Below, piece after piece: positions 46,955-56,114 of a DNA stretch of 64,000 bases. How positions within the stretch are numbered: the first letter of the stretch is position 1; each line of letters starts with the position of its first letter. The position numbers were made by a program, and so were the translations under genes. The stretch comes from Thermomonas beijingensis (lineage in GTDB: Bacteria > Pseudomonadota > Gammaproteobacteria > Xanthomonadales > Xanthomonadaceae), in assembly GCF_020034655.1 (NCBI RefSeq), contig NZ_JAIQDJ010000001.1, positions 310,001 through 374,000 of the forward strand, read 5' to 3'. The notes beneath the pieces are model-generated. The model did no database searches and was not told where the DNA came from. It saw only the letters and a program-made list of their open reading frames with translations.

Positions 46955-47386
46955 ATGCGTTGGGACATGTTCGCGTGGGCGGCGTTCGCACTGGTGTTGA
47001 TCGCCGCCGAAGTGCTGGCACCGGGGGCGTTCATGCTGTGGATGGGCCTGGCCGCAGGCGTGGTGTTTCTGGCGGTGTGGCTGTTGCCCGGTATTCCGCT
47101 GCTGGCGCAAGTGGCCGGGTTTGTGGTCTTGAGTTTTATTTCCATCCAGGTCTATCGCACCTGGTTTCGCAAGCGCGAGCCGGACAGTGATCAGCCGGCA
47201 CTGAACAAGCGTACGGCGGCCTTGGTGGGGCGGGTGGTACTGTTGGATCGCGCCATCGTCAATGGCCGTGGCCGTGTGCAGATTGCCGATGCGTATTGGG
47301 ATGTAACCGGGCCTGATCTGCCGGCAGGGGCCGAAGTGCGCATCATCGGCGGCGATGCCATGAGCTTGCAGGTGCAGGCGGTCTGA
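46955..47386 (+). CDS. NfeD-family membrane protein
   Basis: Short NfeD (NfeD1b type) of 143 residues: two to three helices in the first 75 residues (FALVLIAAEVLAPGAFMLWMG and so on) and a C-terminal OB-fold (LVGRVVLLDRAIVNGRGRVQIADAYWDV in part). It is the partner of the SPFH protein immediately upstream (4-bp gap). NfeD1b lacks the ClpP-like protease domain of longer NfeD proteins. Confidence 0.93.
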   Translation: MRWDMFAWAAFALVLIAAEVLAPGAFMLWMGLAAGVVFLAVWLLPGIPLLAQVAGFVVLSFISIQVYRTWFRKREPDSDQPALNKRTAALVGRVVLLDRAIVNGRGRVQIADAYWDVTGPDLPAGAEVRIIGGDAMSLQVQAV

Positions 47387-47464
47387 TTTGGCCACAGATC
47401 CGCACGCAGGGCACGCAAAGCTTTGGGATAATGGTGCTCCCCACACGCAAGACAGGCTTCCGCC

Positions 47465-48580
47465 ATGACGCAAAAGACCATCCTCAACGACACCCATCGC
47501 GCGCTTGGCGCCAAGATGGTCGATTTCGGCGGTTGGGACATGCCGATCCACTACGGTTCGCAGATCGACGAGCACCATCAGGTGCGCCGCGATGCCGGCA
47601 TGTTCGATGTGTCGCACATGACCGTGGTGGATTTGAATGGTGCGCGGGTGCGTGAATTCCTGCGCCACTTGGTCGCCAATTCGGTGGACAAGCTGCAAAA
47701 ATCCGGCAAGGCGCTGTACACCGCCATGCTCAACCCGCAGGGTGGGGTGATTGACGATCTCATCATCTACTTCATGGATGAGTCGTGGTTCCGGCTGGTG
47801 GTCAATGCGGCCACTCGCGACAAGGATCTGGCATGGATCAGCGCGCAGGCGAAAGCATTTGAGGTGATTGTCAGCGAGCGCCCCGAATTCGGCATGGTCG
47901 CCGTGCAAGGCCCGAATGCGCGCGCCAAGGTGATTGGCCTGCTGCGCGAAGAAGACCAGGCCCCGGTGTCGAAGTTGGTGCGATTCTCCGCACGCGCCGC
48001 CAAAACCGTCGATGGCGTTGAGGTGTTTGTGGCACGCACCGGCTATACCGGTGAAGACGGCTTTGAAGTGATCGTGCCGGAAGCGCAGACCGTGGCGTTC
48101 TGGAATGCACTGCTTGCCGCCGGGGTGAAGCCTGCGGGCTTGGGCGCGCGCGACACTCTGCGTTTGGAAGCCGGCATGAATTTGTACGGACAGGACATGG
48201 ACGACACCGTCTCGCCATTCGAGGCTGCACTGGCGTGGACGGTAGTGCTGGATGACGGCCGCGACTTCATCGGCCGCAGCGCGCTGGAAGCGCAGCAAGC
48301 CGCAGGCAGCGCCCGCCAGATGATTGGCTTGGTGATGGATGACAAGGGCGTGTTGCGGCACGGCCAGAAAGTGCTGACCGCGCATGGCGAGGGTGAAATC
48401 CTGTCCGGCACGTTCTCGCCCAGCATCGGCAAGGCCATTGCGTTTGCCCGTGTGCCGGCTGGCGACATCCCGCTGGGTGCGGCTGGCAACGTGCGCGTGG
48501 ATATCCGTGGCAAGGAAATCCCGGTGCGGGTGGTCAAGTTCCCGTTCGTGCGTGACAACACCATCCAGCCCGGCATCTGA
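47465..48580 (+). CDS. gcvT: Glycine cleavage system T protein (aminomethyltransferase)
   Basis: Releases ammonia from the H-protein-bound aminomethyl group and passes the one-carbon unit to THF. The 371-residue protein has [22 protein letters not shown] (in part), the catalytic-aspartate stretch with [28 protein letters not shown] and [17 protein letters not shown] candidate -10 (GATAAT, around 47428) lies in the 78-bp leader; there is no room for a tandem glycine riboswitch. gcvH follows after 68 bp; gcvP is not in this window. Confidence 0.96.
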   Translation: MTQKTILNDTHRALGAKMVDFGGWDMPIHYGSQIDEHHQVRRDAGMFDVSHMTVVDLNGARVREFLRHLVANSVDKLQKSGKALYTAMLNPQGGVIDDLIIYFMDESWFRLVVNAATRDKDLAWISAQAKAFEVIVSERPEFGMVAVQGPNARAKVIGLLREEDQAPVSKLVRFSARAAKTVDGVEVFVARTGYTGEDGFEVIVPEAQTVAFWNALLAAGVKPAGLGARDTLRLEAGMNLYGQDMDDTVSPFEAALAWTVVLDDGRDFIGRSALEAQQAAGSARQMIGLVMDDKGVLRHGQKVLTAHGEGEILSGTFSPSIGKAIAFARVPAGDIPLGAAGNVRVDIRGKEIPVRVVKFPFVRDNTIQPGI

Positions 48581-48648
48581 ACTTTCGCGTCATCCTTGGT
48601 TAGACTTTCCCCATTCCCCCCACGCACCGCGCAACAGGAGCCACCCCA

Positions 48649-49044
48649 ATGAGCGAGATCCCAGGCGACCTCAAATTCCTCAAATCCCACGAATGGGTGC
48701 GTGCCGAAGACAACGGCAAAGCTACCATCGGCATTTCCGATCACGCACAGGGCCTGTTGGGCGACTTGGTGTATGTCGAGTTGCCGAATGTGGGTGATCA
48801 GATCCAAGCCGGCAATGCCTGCGCGGTTGTCGAGTCGGTGAAAGCCGCTTCCGACGTGTATGCGCCAGTGTCCGGCAAGGTTGTCGAAGTCAACACTGCA
48901 CTGGCTGACAAGCCGGAAACCATCAACGAGGATGCCTATGGTGATGGCTGGTTGTTCGTGATTGAGCTGGACGATGCTGATCAACTGGGCGAGTTGTTGG
49001 CACCCGACGATTACGCTGAACTGCTCGATAGCGACGAGCACTGA
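48649..49044 (+). CDS. gcvH: Glycine cleavage system H protein
   Basis: Lipoyl carrier protein that shuttles the aminomethyl group between P, T and L proteins. The 131-residue protein has the lipoyl-attachment motif [17 protein letters not shown] with Lys65, and starts with [21 protein letters not shown] is 8-12 bp before ATG 48649. It is the last gene before the terminator at 49074. Confidence 0.97.
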   Translation: MSEIPGDLKFLKSHEWVRAEDNGKATIGISDHAQGLLGDLVYVELPNVGDQIQAGNACAVVESVKAASDVYAPVSGKVVEVNTALADKPETINEDAYGDGWLFVIELDDADQLGELLAPDDYAELLDSDEH

Positions 49045-49073
49045 CCGTAACCTGCGGCGTCGAACCACACAGA

Positions 49074-49100
49074 CCCGCGCCGGCAACGGTGCGGGTTTTT
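49074..49100 (+). terminator. Intrinsic terminator of gcvT-gcvH
   Basis: CCCGCGCCG / CGGTGCGGG stem (one wobble) closed by GCAA-like loop bases and followed by five Ts, 30 bp after the gcvH stop. Confidence 0.9.
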
Positions 49101-49500
49101 CTTGGGCGAACTTTGTGCGCAGATAATCGCAACGATGCATGTGTGCTGTGCGCATGCATTGAAACTCCAGACGATTTTGTCGCAAGCAGTGCGGGAAGTT
49201 TGCGCAAAGTTCGCGCAAACAGGTTTGTGCGACGCGAAAACGCGACATGCAATGCGAATTTTTTTGGTTGCTTGTTGCCTGCGGTTTTCTGCGTGGATGC
49301 CATATGCGGCGCGTGCATCTCGGTGCTGCGCGTTGATGTTGCGTGCGCGCTGAAGTCCGCATCATTGCTTGCGATACGCAATGTATTGCGGTTCATGCAT
49401 GTAGCCTTGAAGGCTGTGCTTGAACAGGATTCTTGACGTTGTCGGTGCCGTGCTTTCCGATGTGTCGCGTGCATGCCGCAAAAAACTTTGCGCAAGATTG
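49101..49500. other. 400-bp non-coding stretch after the gcvH terminator
   Basis: I see no supported gene. Open frames here (for example 49089-49436 plus) have no family resemblance and unusual cysteine content. The sequence is strikingly rich in TGC/GCA and in TTGCGCAA-like words (for example around 49200-49225 and 49480-49495), lower in G+C than its neighbours, with T-tracts. It could be a protein-binding upstream region for the following promoter. Confidence 0.45.
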
Positions 49501-49529
49501 TTGACACTGGAAAAAAGCGTGACTAGCTT
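49501..49529 (+). promoter_or_regulatory. Strong sigma-70 promoter
   Basis: TTGACA (49501-49506), a 17-base spacer and TAGCTT (49524-49529). The -35 is perfect and the spacing optimal. Transcription should start near 49536. Confidence 0.75.
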
Positions 49530-49535
49530 TCGCCC

Positions 49536-49718
49536 AAGCAGACGTCTCCTGCGGAATCAAGTGAGCAAGCACATCGCAACAGTCGACAGCACGTCACCCG
49601 ACTTCACCGCAGGCGATTGCCGGTGGATGCAGTGGCCCCGTCTTCTCCGCGGATGCCGCACATTTTTTTCGCAAACGTCCACGGTTGAACCTGCAGTGCT
49701 TCGCGCCGCAGGTTTTTT
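49536..49718 (+). ncRNA. Candidate small RNA or attenuated leader, about 183 nt
   Basis: It lies between a strong promoter and a strong terminator (49688-49718) with no convincing ORF. It can fold: CCTGCGG (49548-49554) pairs with CCGCAGG (49607-49613), enclosed by AGACG (49540-49544) / CGTCT (49639-49643). A second copy of CCGCAGG (49706-49712) forms the 3' arm of the terminator, so the 5' CCTGCGG could compete for it. This fits either a stand-alone structured RNA or a transcription attenuator for the H1-like gene 166 bp downstream. I recognise no Rfam family. Confidence 0.5.
49688..49718 (+). terminator. Intrinsic terminator before the H1-like gene
   Basis: Stem AACCTGC-A-GTGC / GCGC-C-GCAGGTT (eleven pairs with one A-C mismatch and one wobble), a 3-base loop and six Ts. 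It stands 166 bp upstream of the H1-like start, so it must end a separate transcript or regulate read-through. A weaker GCGG/CCGC hairpin with seven Ts lies at 49649-49669. Confidence 0.85.
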
Positions 49719-49883
49719 CATGGACACCAGGACGTCAATCACCGATGCCGCGAAGCTTGCGTGCATGGGTACCGCATCCGTTCCGGCGCGCTTGGCGCGC
49801 CGGCGGTCGATCGCAGGTCCGATACCTGCGGCGTCTTGTGTGACTGGGCTTTACCGAAATACCCATTGACGAGGAGCCATACC

Positions 49884-50294
49884 ATGGCCGTGAAAAAAGC
49901 TGCGAAAAAAGTTGCTGCCAAGAAACCGGCGGCGAAGAAAGTTGCAAAAAAGGCTGTCGCTAAGAAGCCGGCCGCCAAGAAGGCGGTGAAGAAGGCTGTC
50001 GCCAAGAAGCCGGCGGCGAAGAAGGCCGTTGCCAAGAAGCCGGCGGCGAAGAAAGCGGTTGCCAAGAAGCCTGCTGCGAAGAAGGCCGTTGCCAAGAAGC
50101 CGGCGGCGAAGAAAGCGGTTGCCAAGAAGCCTGCTGCGAAGAAGGCTGCGGCCAAGAAGCCGGCAGTGAAGAAAGCGGTTGCCAAGAAGCCGGCAGCGAA
50201 GAAGGCTGCGGCCAAGAAGCCGGCAGCGAAGAAGGCTGTCGCCAAGAAGGCCGCTGCAATGCCGGCTAGTCCGGCAATGACGCCCACGATGTAA
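49884..50294 (+). CDS. Histone H1-like lysine/alanine-rich DNA-binding protein
   Basis: Protein of 136 residues made almost wholly of Lys, Ala, Pro and Val in repeats of the ten-residue unit [10 protein letters not shown], resembling the C-terminal tail of eukaryotic H1 and bacterial H1-like proteins (Hc1/AlgP/BpH1 type). Expected to bind and compact DNA without sequence specificity. No globular domain. ATG 49884 has GAGGAG 7 bp upstream; the frame continues open upstream but with ordinary composition. The gene consists of 30-bp imperfect tandem repeats, so length variation between strains is likely. Confidence 0.9.
   Translation: MAVKKAAKKVAAKKPAAKKVAKKAVAKKPAAKKAVKKAVAKKPAAKKAVAKKPAAKKAVAKKPAAKKAVAKKPAAKKAVAKKPAAKKAAAKKPAVKKAVAKKPAAKKAAAKKPAAKKAVAKKAAAMPASPAMTPTM
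49918..50250 (+). repeat. 30-bp imperfect tandem repeats within the H1-like gene
   Basis: About eleven units built on GCCAAGAAGCCGGCGGCGAA plus a variable rest, each coding for a [10 protein letters not shown]-type decapeptide. Neighbouring units are nearly identical at the DNA level (for example from 50010 to 50130), which favours slippage or unequal recombination. Confidence 0.9.
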
Positions 50295-50346
50295 GTGTTT
50301 CACCGTGCCGGGATTCCCGGCGCGGGTTGTTCCACCTCATTACAGG

Positions 50347-50382
50347 CCCTTCCCGTTGCCCAGGCGGGGAGGGTTTCTTTTT
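50347..50382 (+). terminator. Intrinsic terminator of the H1-like gene
   Basis: CCCTTCCCG / CGGGGAGGG stem with one wobble and a 9-base loop, followed by TTTCTTTTT. Confidence 0.9.
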
Positions 50383-50426
50383 GCACGATCACACACCTGC
50401 GTCATATGCAATGACGCAGATGCCAG

Positions 50427-51794
50427 TCAGGGTGGCGAGGCTTTGGCTTTGCTGCTGCTGATACCGGCAGGGACACCAGCGCGCTCCGCGTACAGCAAGT
50501 CTTCCGAGCCATCCACGGTGTCGTCATCCAGCCATTGGCCGCCATTGAGCCCCAAGGCACTGTCCAGAATCGTTGGCAACAGGCCGCTGGGCAGCGGGCT
50601 TTCGCTATTCCACAAAATGACTACACCCAAATCCTGCTCGGGCAGCATCGCCATCATGCCGCGGTAGCCCTGCACCGCACCACCATGGAACACCACGTTG
50701 TGGCCGGAATAGTTGTAATCACGCCAACCCAACGCATAACTGGCGGAGGTCAATCGAGCACGCCGCCAACCGTTACCGTGAATTTCCGTGGGCGTGGTCA
50801 CCAATGGTGCGTGCAACGTGGCAAGTAGCGGTGCCGGCAGTACATCGGGGCGGTGCCCGGTGTGGGCAATCAACCATTGCGCCATGTCACTGATGCTGGC
50901 ATTGACACCTGCGGCCGGCGCAACCCGGTAGTAATTGGGTTTGGGCATCAGTGGCACCCAACCGCCGCGCCCACGCACATGCGGCTTGGCCCAGCGTGCG
51001 CTGGCTTCGATACCTTCCAGACCGTAGCTGGCATCGTGCATGCCAAGGGGTTTGAAAATGCGGCTGGCCACGCTTTCGCTGTAGAACTTGCCAGTGGTCG
51101 CGAACACGATGTCGCCAATCAGGCTGAACGCGACGTTTTGATAGGCGTAACACTGCCCCGGTGCACACGTCATCGGTGCATTGGCCAATCGCAGGGTTAG
51201 GCTGTGGTAATCCTCATTGCCTTCCAAGTCACGGTCGAATGCATTGCGGGTCAGGCCGATGCGATGGCTGAGCAGGTCGGCCACGGTAACTTCCTGCGCT
51301 GCGCCCGGTTGCGAGAGTTGGAACGATGGCACGTAGTCAATCAGGTGGCTGTCCCAACGCAGCACGCCATCGTTGACCAAAATACCGGTCATGGTGGCGG
51401 CAAATGATTTTGACAGCGATGCCAACCGGAACACGGTATGTGCATCAATGGGTTGCGGGTTGCGCAGATCGGTCACGCCATAGCCGCGCGCGCTGAGAAT
51501 CTTGCCATCCTTGATGATTGCCATCGCCATACCGGGGATGCGGCCATTGGCCACCAGCGCCGAGGCAATCGCTTCAAAGCGCGGCACATCGAGTGGTGCG
51601 CCGCTGGTTACCGTGGTTGTTGAGGCAACAGGAGTGGAGTCAGTGATTGCTGCAGGCAGCGCGGCGGCGGCTTGTGCACGAGCAATTGCGCCGTGCAATG
51701 GACCTGCGGTCTGTGCGGTGGAGCCCAGTGCTAGGGGCAGCAAGGTGGCGAGCAAGGTACTGCGGAGGGTGACCTTGAAGGTGCGCTCTTTCAT
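50427..51794 (-). CDS. Serine hydrolase of the beta-lactamase (class C/EstB) family
   Basis: Exported 455-residue enzyme with a signal peptide (about 1-28, ending near TAQTA). The beta-lactamase/PBP4*-like fold is shown by SLSK (nucleophile Ser126, Lys129) in FRLASLSKSF, YQN (Tyr218-Asn220) and the HGG triad-end motif in VVFHGGAVQGY. Members include AmpC, EstB esterases and D-aminopeptidases; the substrate here is not evident. ATG 51794 gives a normal signal sequence; the frame runs on upstream to 51899 into the LemA leader. Divergent from lemA. Confidence 0.88.
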   Translation of the reverse strand: MKERTFKVTLRSTLLATLLPLALGSTAQTAGPLHGAIARAQAAAALPAAITDSTPVASTTTVTSGAPLDVPRFEAIASALVANGRIPGMAMAIIKDGKILSARGYGVTDLRNPQPIDAHTVFRLASLSKSFAATMTGILVNDGVLRWDSHLIDYVPSFQLSQPGAAQEVTVADLLSHRIGLTRNAFDRDLEGNEDYHSLTLRLANAPMTCAPGQCYAYQNVAFSLIGDIVFATTGKFYSESVASRIFKPLGMHDASYGLEGIEASARWAKPHVRGRGGWVPLMPKPNYYRVAPAAGVNASISDMAQWLIAHTGHRPDVLPAPLLATLHAPLVTTPTEIHGNGWRRARLTSASYALGWRDYNYSGHNVVFHGGAVQGYRGMMAMLPEQDLGVVILWNSESPLPSGLLPTILDSALGLNGGQWLDDDTVDGSEDLLYAERAGVPAGISSSKAKASPP

Positions 51795-51876
51795 CGGGTT
51801 GGCCCCCTGCGTATGCTGCAACGATGGCCCGATTCTAGCGCCTGCTGCCACAAATGCATGAACAAGGAGAACTTTG

Positions 51877-52473
51877 ATGGTTGGCTTTCTGATTTTCATC
51901 GCGGTTTTGGTTGTGATCGGGCTGTGGGTAGCGGGTATCTACAACGGGCTGGTCATCTCGCGGAATGCCTACAAAAACGCATTCGCGCAGATCGATGTGC
52001 AGTTGCAACGACGGTTTGACCTGATCCCCAATCTGGTGGAAGTGGCCAGGAAGTACATGGCCCACGAACGCGAAACGCTCGAGGCAGTAATCGCGGCACG
52101 TTCGGCGGCGCAATCGGGGCTGTCTGCGGCCAAGGCCAATCCGGGGGATCCGGCGGCCATGGCGCAACTGGCCGCCGCGCAAGGTCAACTCAATGCGGGC
52201 TTGGGCCGATTGCTGGCGGTGGCCGAGGCGTATCCGGAGTTGAAAGCCAATGAAAACATGCTGCAGCTCACCGAAGAGCTGACCAGCACCGAGAACAAAG
52301 TCGCGTTTGCACGGCAAGCGTTCAACGACGCGGTGATGGCCTACAACAACAAGCGTGAAGTGTTTCCCAGCGCCATCTTCGCCGGCATCTTCGGGTTCCT
52401 CGCCGCCACCTTGCTCGACATTCCGGCAGACAAGCAGGCGCAGGTGCGTGAAGCCCCCAAGGTGCAGTTCTGA
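51877..52473 (+). CDS. LemA family protein
   Basis: Membrane-anchored helical protein of 198 residues: one N-terminal helix (about 3-24) and a long helical bundle containing YNGLVISRNAYKNAFAQIDVQLQRRFDLIPNLVE (in parts), the conserved LemA core. Function not settled. AAGGAG lies about 8 bp upstream of ATG 51877. The M48 protease gene follows after 20 bp, a pairing seen often, suggesting a joint membrane-protein quality-control or modification role. Confidence 0.92.
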   Translation: MVGFLIFIAVLVVIGLWVAGIYNGLVISRNAYKNAFAQIDVQLQRRFDLIPNLVEVARKYMAHERETLEAVIAARSAAQSGLSAAKANPGDPAAMAQLAAAQGQLNAGLGRLLAVAEAYPELKANENMLQLTEELTSTENKVAFARQAFNDAVMAYNNKREVFPSAIFAGIFGFLAATLLDIPADKQAQVREAPKVQF

Positions 52474-52493
52474 TCGGGACTTGAGTGCTGCGC

Positions 52494-54380
52494 ATGAATT
52501 TTTTCGAACACCAGGCAGCAGCGCGCCGGGATAGCACGCGGTTGATCGTCCTGTTGGTGCTGGCAGTGGCCTGCATCGTTGGTGCGGTGGATGCGGTGAT
52601 GTGGGCGGTCACCCATTCGTGGCGGATGCTGGCCTTCACCAGCGGCGTCACCGTGGTCACGATTGTGTTTGGTTCGCTGTATCGCATCGCCAGCCTGAGT
52701 GGTGGTGGCGAAGCAGTGGCGCAGCAGATGGGTGGCAGTGGGGTGCCGCCCGACACCACCGACCCGGCGCTGCGGCGGTTGCGCAATGTGGTGGAAGAAA
52801 TTTCGATTGCCTCCGGCGTGCCAGTACCCAAGCTCTACGTGCTGGAGAACGAAGCTGCCATCAATGCCTTTGCGGCGGGGTTCACGCCATCGGATGCGGT
52901 GGTGGCGGTGACCCGGGGCGCGCTGGACAGGCTCAATCGGGATGAGTTGCAGGGCGTGATCGCGCATGAGTTCAGTCATATTCTCAATGGCGACATGCGC
53001 TTGAACATCCGCTTGATCGGGGTGTTGTTCGGCATCCTGATGGTGGGCTTGATCGGGCGCAAAATTCTGGAATACGGCCGCTTCGGCAGTGGTCGCAATC
53101 GCAATGCCGGTGGCTTGTTGATTGCCGCCTTGATCGCGCTGGTGATTGGCTACGTGGGCCTGTTCTTCGGCCGCATGATCAAGGCCGGGATCAGCCGCAC
53201 GCGCGAGCGGCTGGCCGACGCCAGCGCCGTGCAGTTCACCCGCCAAACCGCAGGGCTGGCCGGCGCGCTGAAAAAAATCGCCGGCCTGGAAGACGGCTCG
53301 CGCTTGCAGGATCGTGGCAATACCGAGGAAGTCAGCCACATGTTGTTTGGCGATGGGATTGGCTTTTCCGGCTTGTTTGCCACCCATCCGCCGTTGATGG
53401 AGCGTATCCGCGCGCTGGAGCCTAGCTTTGTGGATGCACGTCTGGCGCAACTGCAAGCGCAGTGGCGCGCAGCGCCCCCCGATGGCCTGCAGGAAGACCT
53501 CGCGCTGGGGTTGAGTGACACGGGTCATGCGCAGCTGCCGCACCCGGCAAGCAGCGTGCAAGTGGCCCCACTGCAAGTGTCGGCACAAGTGGCAACGCCG
53601 GCCACCGATGATTACCGACGCGCCAATGCGATTGCTGCCTCGATGCCCGAGGCGCTGCGTGATCTGGCGCGTGGCCGCGACACGGTGATGCCGCTCCTGC
53701 TGGCCATGTTGCTGGCCGAGGATGAACCCCTGCAGGCCGCGCAGCAGCAGATCATGCAGTCAGCGCTGGGTGGCGATGTTGCCGAACAGGCGCTGCGCAT
53801 CCACCAGCAACTCACCGTGGATCTGCACCCGATGTTGCGCCTGCCGCTGGCGTCGCTGGCCTTCCCGGTGCTGCGCTTGCGCCCGCGCCCGCAGTTGAAT
53901 GGGTTCTTGCAGACCGTGCAAGCAGTGATTCACGCCGATGCGCAGGTTTCACTGTTTGATTATTGCCTGGGCAAGCTGCTCGATGTGCAAGTACGCGAAG
54001 CTCTGGATCCGGCACGCTACGCCCGCTTTGGCCGCAGCAAGCCCGGCAATGTGCGTAATGAATTTGCCACCTTGCTGGCGGTGGTGGCGCACTACGGCAA
54101 CAACGATGCGACAGCCGCCAAACGCGCTTATCTGGCCGGCTTGCAGCGCGTGTTGCCGCGTGACCACGTGCCGTACGCCCCACCCGCACAAGGCGTGCAG
54201 GCGTTGGAAGCCGTATGGGCACCGTTGGATGCACTGGATCCCTTGGCCAAGCAGGTGATGGTGGAAGCCATCACCGAGGCCATCAGCAGCGACGGCTGCG
54301 TCAACGTGGCCGAAGCCGAACTCGTGCGCACGATCTGCGGCGTGCTGCATTGCCCACTGCCGGTGATGTTGGGGGAGTGA
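52494..54380 (+). CDS. M48 family metalloprotease with long C-terminal extension
   Basis: HtpX-like zinc protease in the inner membrane, but 628 residues long, about twice HtpX. Helices at about 17-37 and 47-63, zinc motif HEFSH (His158, Glu159, His162), two further helices (about 175-192, 207-228), and [11 protein letters not shown] with the third ligand region. Residues about 330-628 are extra: a proline/alanine-rich linker and a helical domain ending [20 protein letters not shown], which resembles a TerB-like acidic helical repeat. ATG 52494 preferred over GTG 52485. Coupled with lemA. Confidence 0.9.
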   Translation: MNFFEHQAAARRDSTRLIVLLVLAVACIVGAVDAVMWAVTHSWRMLAFTSGVTVVTIVFGSLYRIASLSGGGEAVAQQMGGSGVPPDTTDPALRRLRNVVEEISIASGVPVPKLYVLENEAAINAFAAGFTPSDAVVAVTRGALDRLNRDELQGVIAHEFSHILNGDMRLNIRLIGVLFGILMVGLIGRKILEYGRFGSGRNRNAGGLLIAALIALVIGYVGLFFGRMIKAGISRTRERLADASAVQFTRQTAGLAGALKKIAGLEDGSRLQDRGNTEEVSHMLFGDGIGFSGLFATHPPLMERIRALEPSFVDARLAQLQAQWRAAPPDGLQEDLALGLSDTGHAQLPHPASSVQVAPLQVSAQVATPATDDYRRANAIAASMPEALRDLARGRDTVMPLLLAMLLAEDEPLQAAQQQIMQSALGGDVAEQALRIHQQLTVDLHPMLRLPLASLAFPVLRLRPRPQLNGFLQTVQAVIHADAQVSLFDYCLGKLLDVQVREALDPARYARFGRSKPGNVRNEFATLLAVVAHYGNNDATAAKRAYLAGLQRVLPRDHVPYAPPAQGVQALEAVWAPLDALDPLAKQVMVEAITEAISSDGCVNVAEAELVRTICGVLHCPLPVMLGE

Positions 54381-54401
54381 ACGTGGCGATCTTGGGCAGG
54401 T

Positions 54402-55991
54402 TCAGCCGGCCTTGATCAAATCCGCCGCGCGCTCCGCGATCATGATCGTCGGCGCGTTGGTGTTGCCGCTGGGCAGGCAGGGCATCACCGAGGCGTCCAC
54501 TACGCGCAGGCCGTCCACGCCGCGCACGCGCAGTTGCGGATCCACCACGGCGGTTGCGTCATTGCCCATGCGACAGGTGCCAATCGGGTGGTACACGGTT
54601 TCGGCGCGCTGGCGCACGTAGTCGATGTAATCGGCTTCGCTGCGCGGAGGTTGGGCCGGGTAGATGGGCGCACCGCGATACGGGGTGAAGGCGCGTTGCG
54701 AAAGGATGTCCTGGCTGAGCTTGGCGCATTCCACCAACATTTTCAGGTCGAAGCCTTCGGGGTCGCCCAGGTAGTTGGGGTCGATGATCGGCGCATCTGC
54801 TGCGCGGTTGCTGGCCAGCCGCAGCGTGCCACGGCTGTGTGGCCGCAAGAAGCACGCATGCATGGTGTAGCCATCGCCGGGCAGGCGGTTGCGGCCGTGG
54901 TCGTCGATCATCGCCGGGATGAAATGCAACTGGATATCGCAGCGCTCATCACTGGCCAGCGATGAGCGGAAGAAGCCGGCACCCTCGGCCACATTGCTGG
55001 TGCCGGGGCCTTGATGGCCGCCCAGGAAATAGTGCAGCGCGGTTTTCACTTCGCTGATGCGGTCGTAGCTGATCGGCTTGCTGCAATGCTGCAGGGTGGT
55101 GACATCCAGATGGTCTTGCAGATTGGCGCCCACGCCGGGGGCATCCAGCACCACGTCAATCCCGAGCTTGCGCAGAGCATCGGCTGGGCCAATCCCCGAG
55201 AGCATCAACAGTTGCGGCGAATTGATCGCACCGCCACTCAAGATCACTTCGCGACTGGCGACAAAATGATGGCCTTGCCCATTGACGCTGCAGGTGATGC
55301 CGGTAGCGCGGCCGTGCTCGAAGGTGATTCGGCTGGCGGTGGCATGGGTGCGCAGGCTCAGGTTGGGGCGCGACTTGACCGGGTTGAGATAGGCCACCGC
55401 GGCCGAGCAGCGTGCGCCGTCGCGTTGGGTCACTTGATACAAGCCCACGCCGTCCTGGCGCGCACCGTTGAAGTCATCATTGAGGGTCAGCCCGGCTTGA
55501 TGGCCGGCTTCGATGAACACCCGCGTCAACGGGTTGACGTGGCGCAGGTCGCTGACCGACAGCGGGCCATTGCCGCCATGCCAGGCGTCGCTACCACGGC
55601 TATTGCCTTCGGCACGTTTGAAGTAGGGCAACACATTGTCCCAGTGCCAGCCGTCGGCACCGCCTGCGGCCCAGCCGTCGTAGTCGCCCGCCACGCCACG
55701 GATGTAGCACATCGCATTGATCGAGCTGGAGCCGCCCAGCAGCTTGCCGCGTGGGCACCACAGCACGCGCCCACCCAACTGCGGCTGCGGGGTGGTGGTG
55801 TAGTTCCAGTTGATCGAGGTCAGCCCGGCGATTTTGGCCAGCCCGGCCGGCATGTGCACAAATGGGTGCCAGTCGCGGCCGCCGGCTTCCAGCAGCAGCA
55901 CCTTGACGGTAGGGTCTTCGCTGAGGCGGTTGGCCAGCACGCAGCCGGCAGAACCGGCACCGATGATGATGTAGTCGTATGTGCTGTCCAA
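54402..55991 (-). CDS. GMC family FAD oxidoreductase (choline dehydrogenase/alcohol dehydrogenase-like)
   Basis: FAD-dependent alcohol oxidoreductase of 529 residues. [20 protein letters not shown] binds [21 protein letters not shown] is GMC signature 1, [17 protein letters not shown] is signature 2, and the C-terminus has the catalytic histidine in [10 protein letters not shown] and the [15 protein letters not shown] motif. Closest to BetA/AlkJ-type dehydrogenases; no bet operon is nearby, so an aliphatic alcohol substrate is as likely as choline. Start is TTG 55991, the only start close to the FAD motif, with a weak AGGGCGG upstream. Confidence 0.9.
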   Translation of the reverse strand: MDSTYDYIIIGAGSAGCVLANRLSEDPTVKVLLLEAGGRDWHPFVHMPAGLAKIAGLTSINWNYTTTPQPQLGGRVLWCPRGKLLGGSSSINAMCYIRGVAGDYDGWAAGGADGWHWDNVLPYFKRAEGNSRGSDAWHGGNGPLSVSDLRHVNPLTRVFIEAGHQAGLTLNDDFNGARQDGVGLYQVTQRDGARCSAAVAYLNPVKSRPNLSLRTHATASRITFEHGRATGITCSVNGQGHHFVASREVILSGGAINSPQLLMLSGIGPADALRKLGIDVVLDAPGVGANLQDHLDVTTLQHCSKPISYDRISEVKTALHYFLGGHQGPGTSNVAEGAGFFRSSLASDERCDIQLHFIPAMIDDHGRNRLPGDGYTMHACFLRPHSRGTLRLASNRAADAPIIDPNYLGDPEGFDLKMLVECAKLSQDILSQRAFTPYRGAPIYPAQPPRSEADYIDYVRQRAETVYHPIGTCRMGNDATAVVDPQLRVRGVDGLRVVDASVMPCLPSGNTNAPTIMIAERAADLIKAG

Positions 55992-56114
55992 CGGTCGCCG
56001 CCCTGATTGACTTCAAGCTTTGACGCTATGCGCCAGCGCTAGAGTAAATGCTCGGTGGCGTATTGCCGCGTCTGCGGGTACCGTTGCGCATCCACGCCTT
56101 ATCCATCGGCCCGC

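Noticed and set aside
47387-47464. Glycine riboswitch before gcvT
   Set aside because: The leader is only 78 bp and shows none of the conserved glycine-aptamer segments; a single or tandem aptamer would not fit.
49089-49436. 115-codon plus-strand frame after gcvH
   Set aside because: It begins inside the gcvH terminator, has no family resemblance, and has unusual cysteine and valine content; the region looks non-coding.
49536-49718. 6S RNA (ssrS)
   Set aside because: The length of about 183 nt and the gcv neighbourhood made it tempting, but the ends do not pair to form the long closing stem and zapA/fau are not adjacent. Left as an unclassified candidate.
49918-50250. CRISPR array
   Set aside because: The 30-bp period comes from coding repeats of a Lys/Ala-rich protein in one open frame, without unique spacers.
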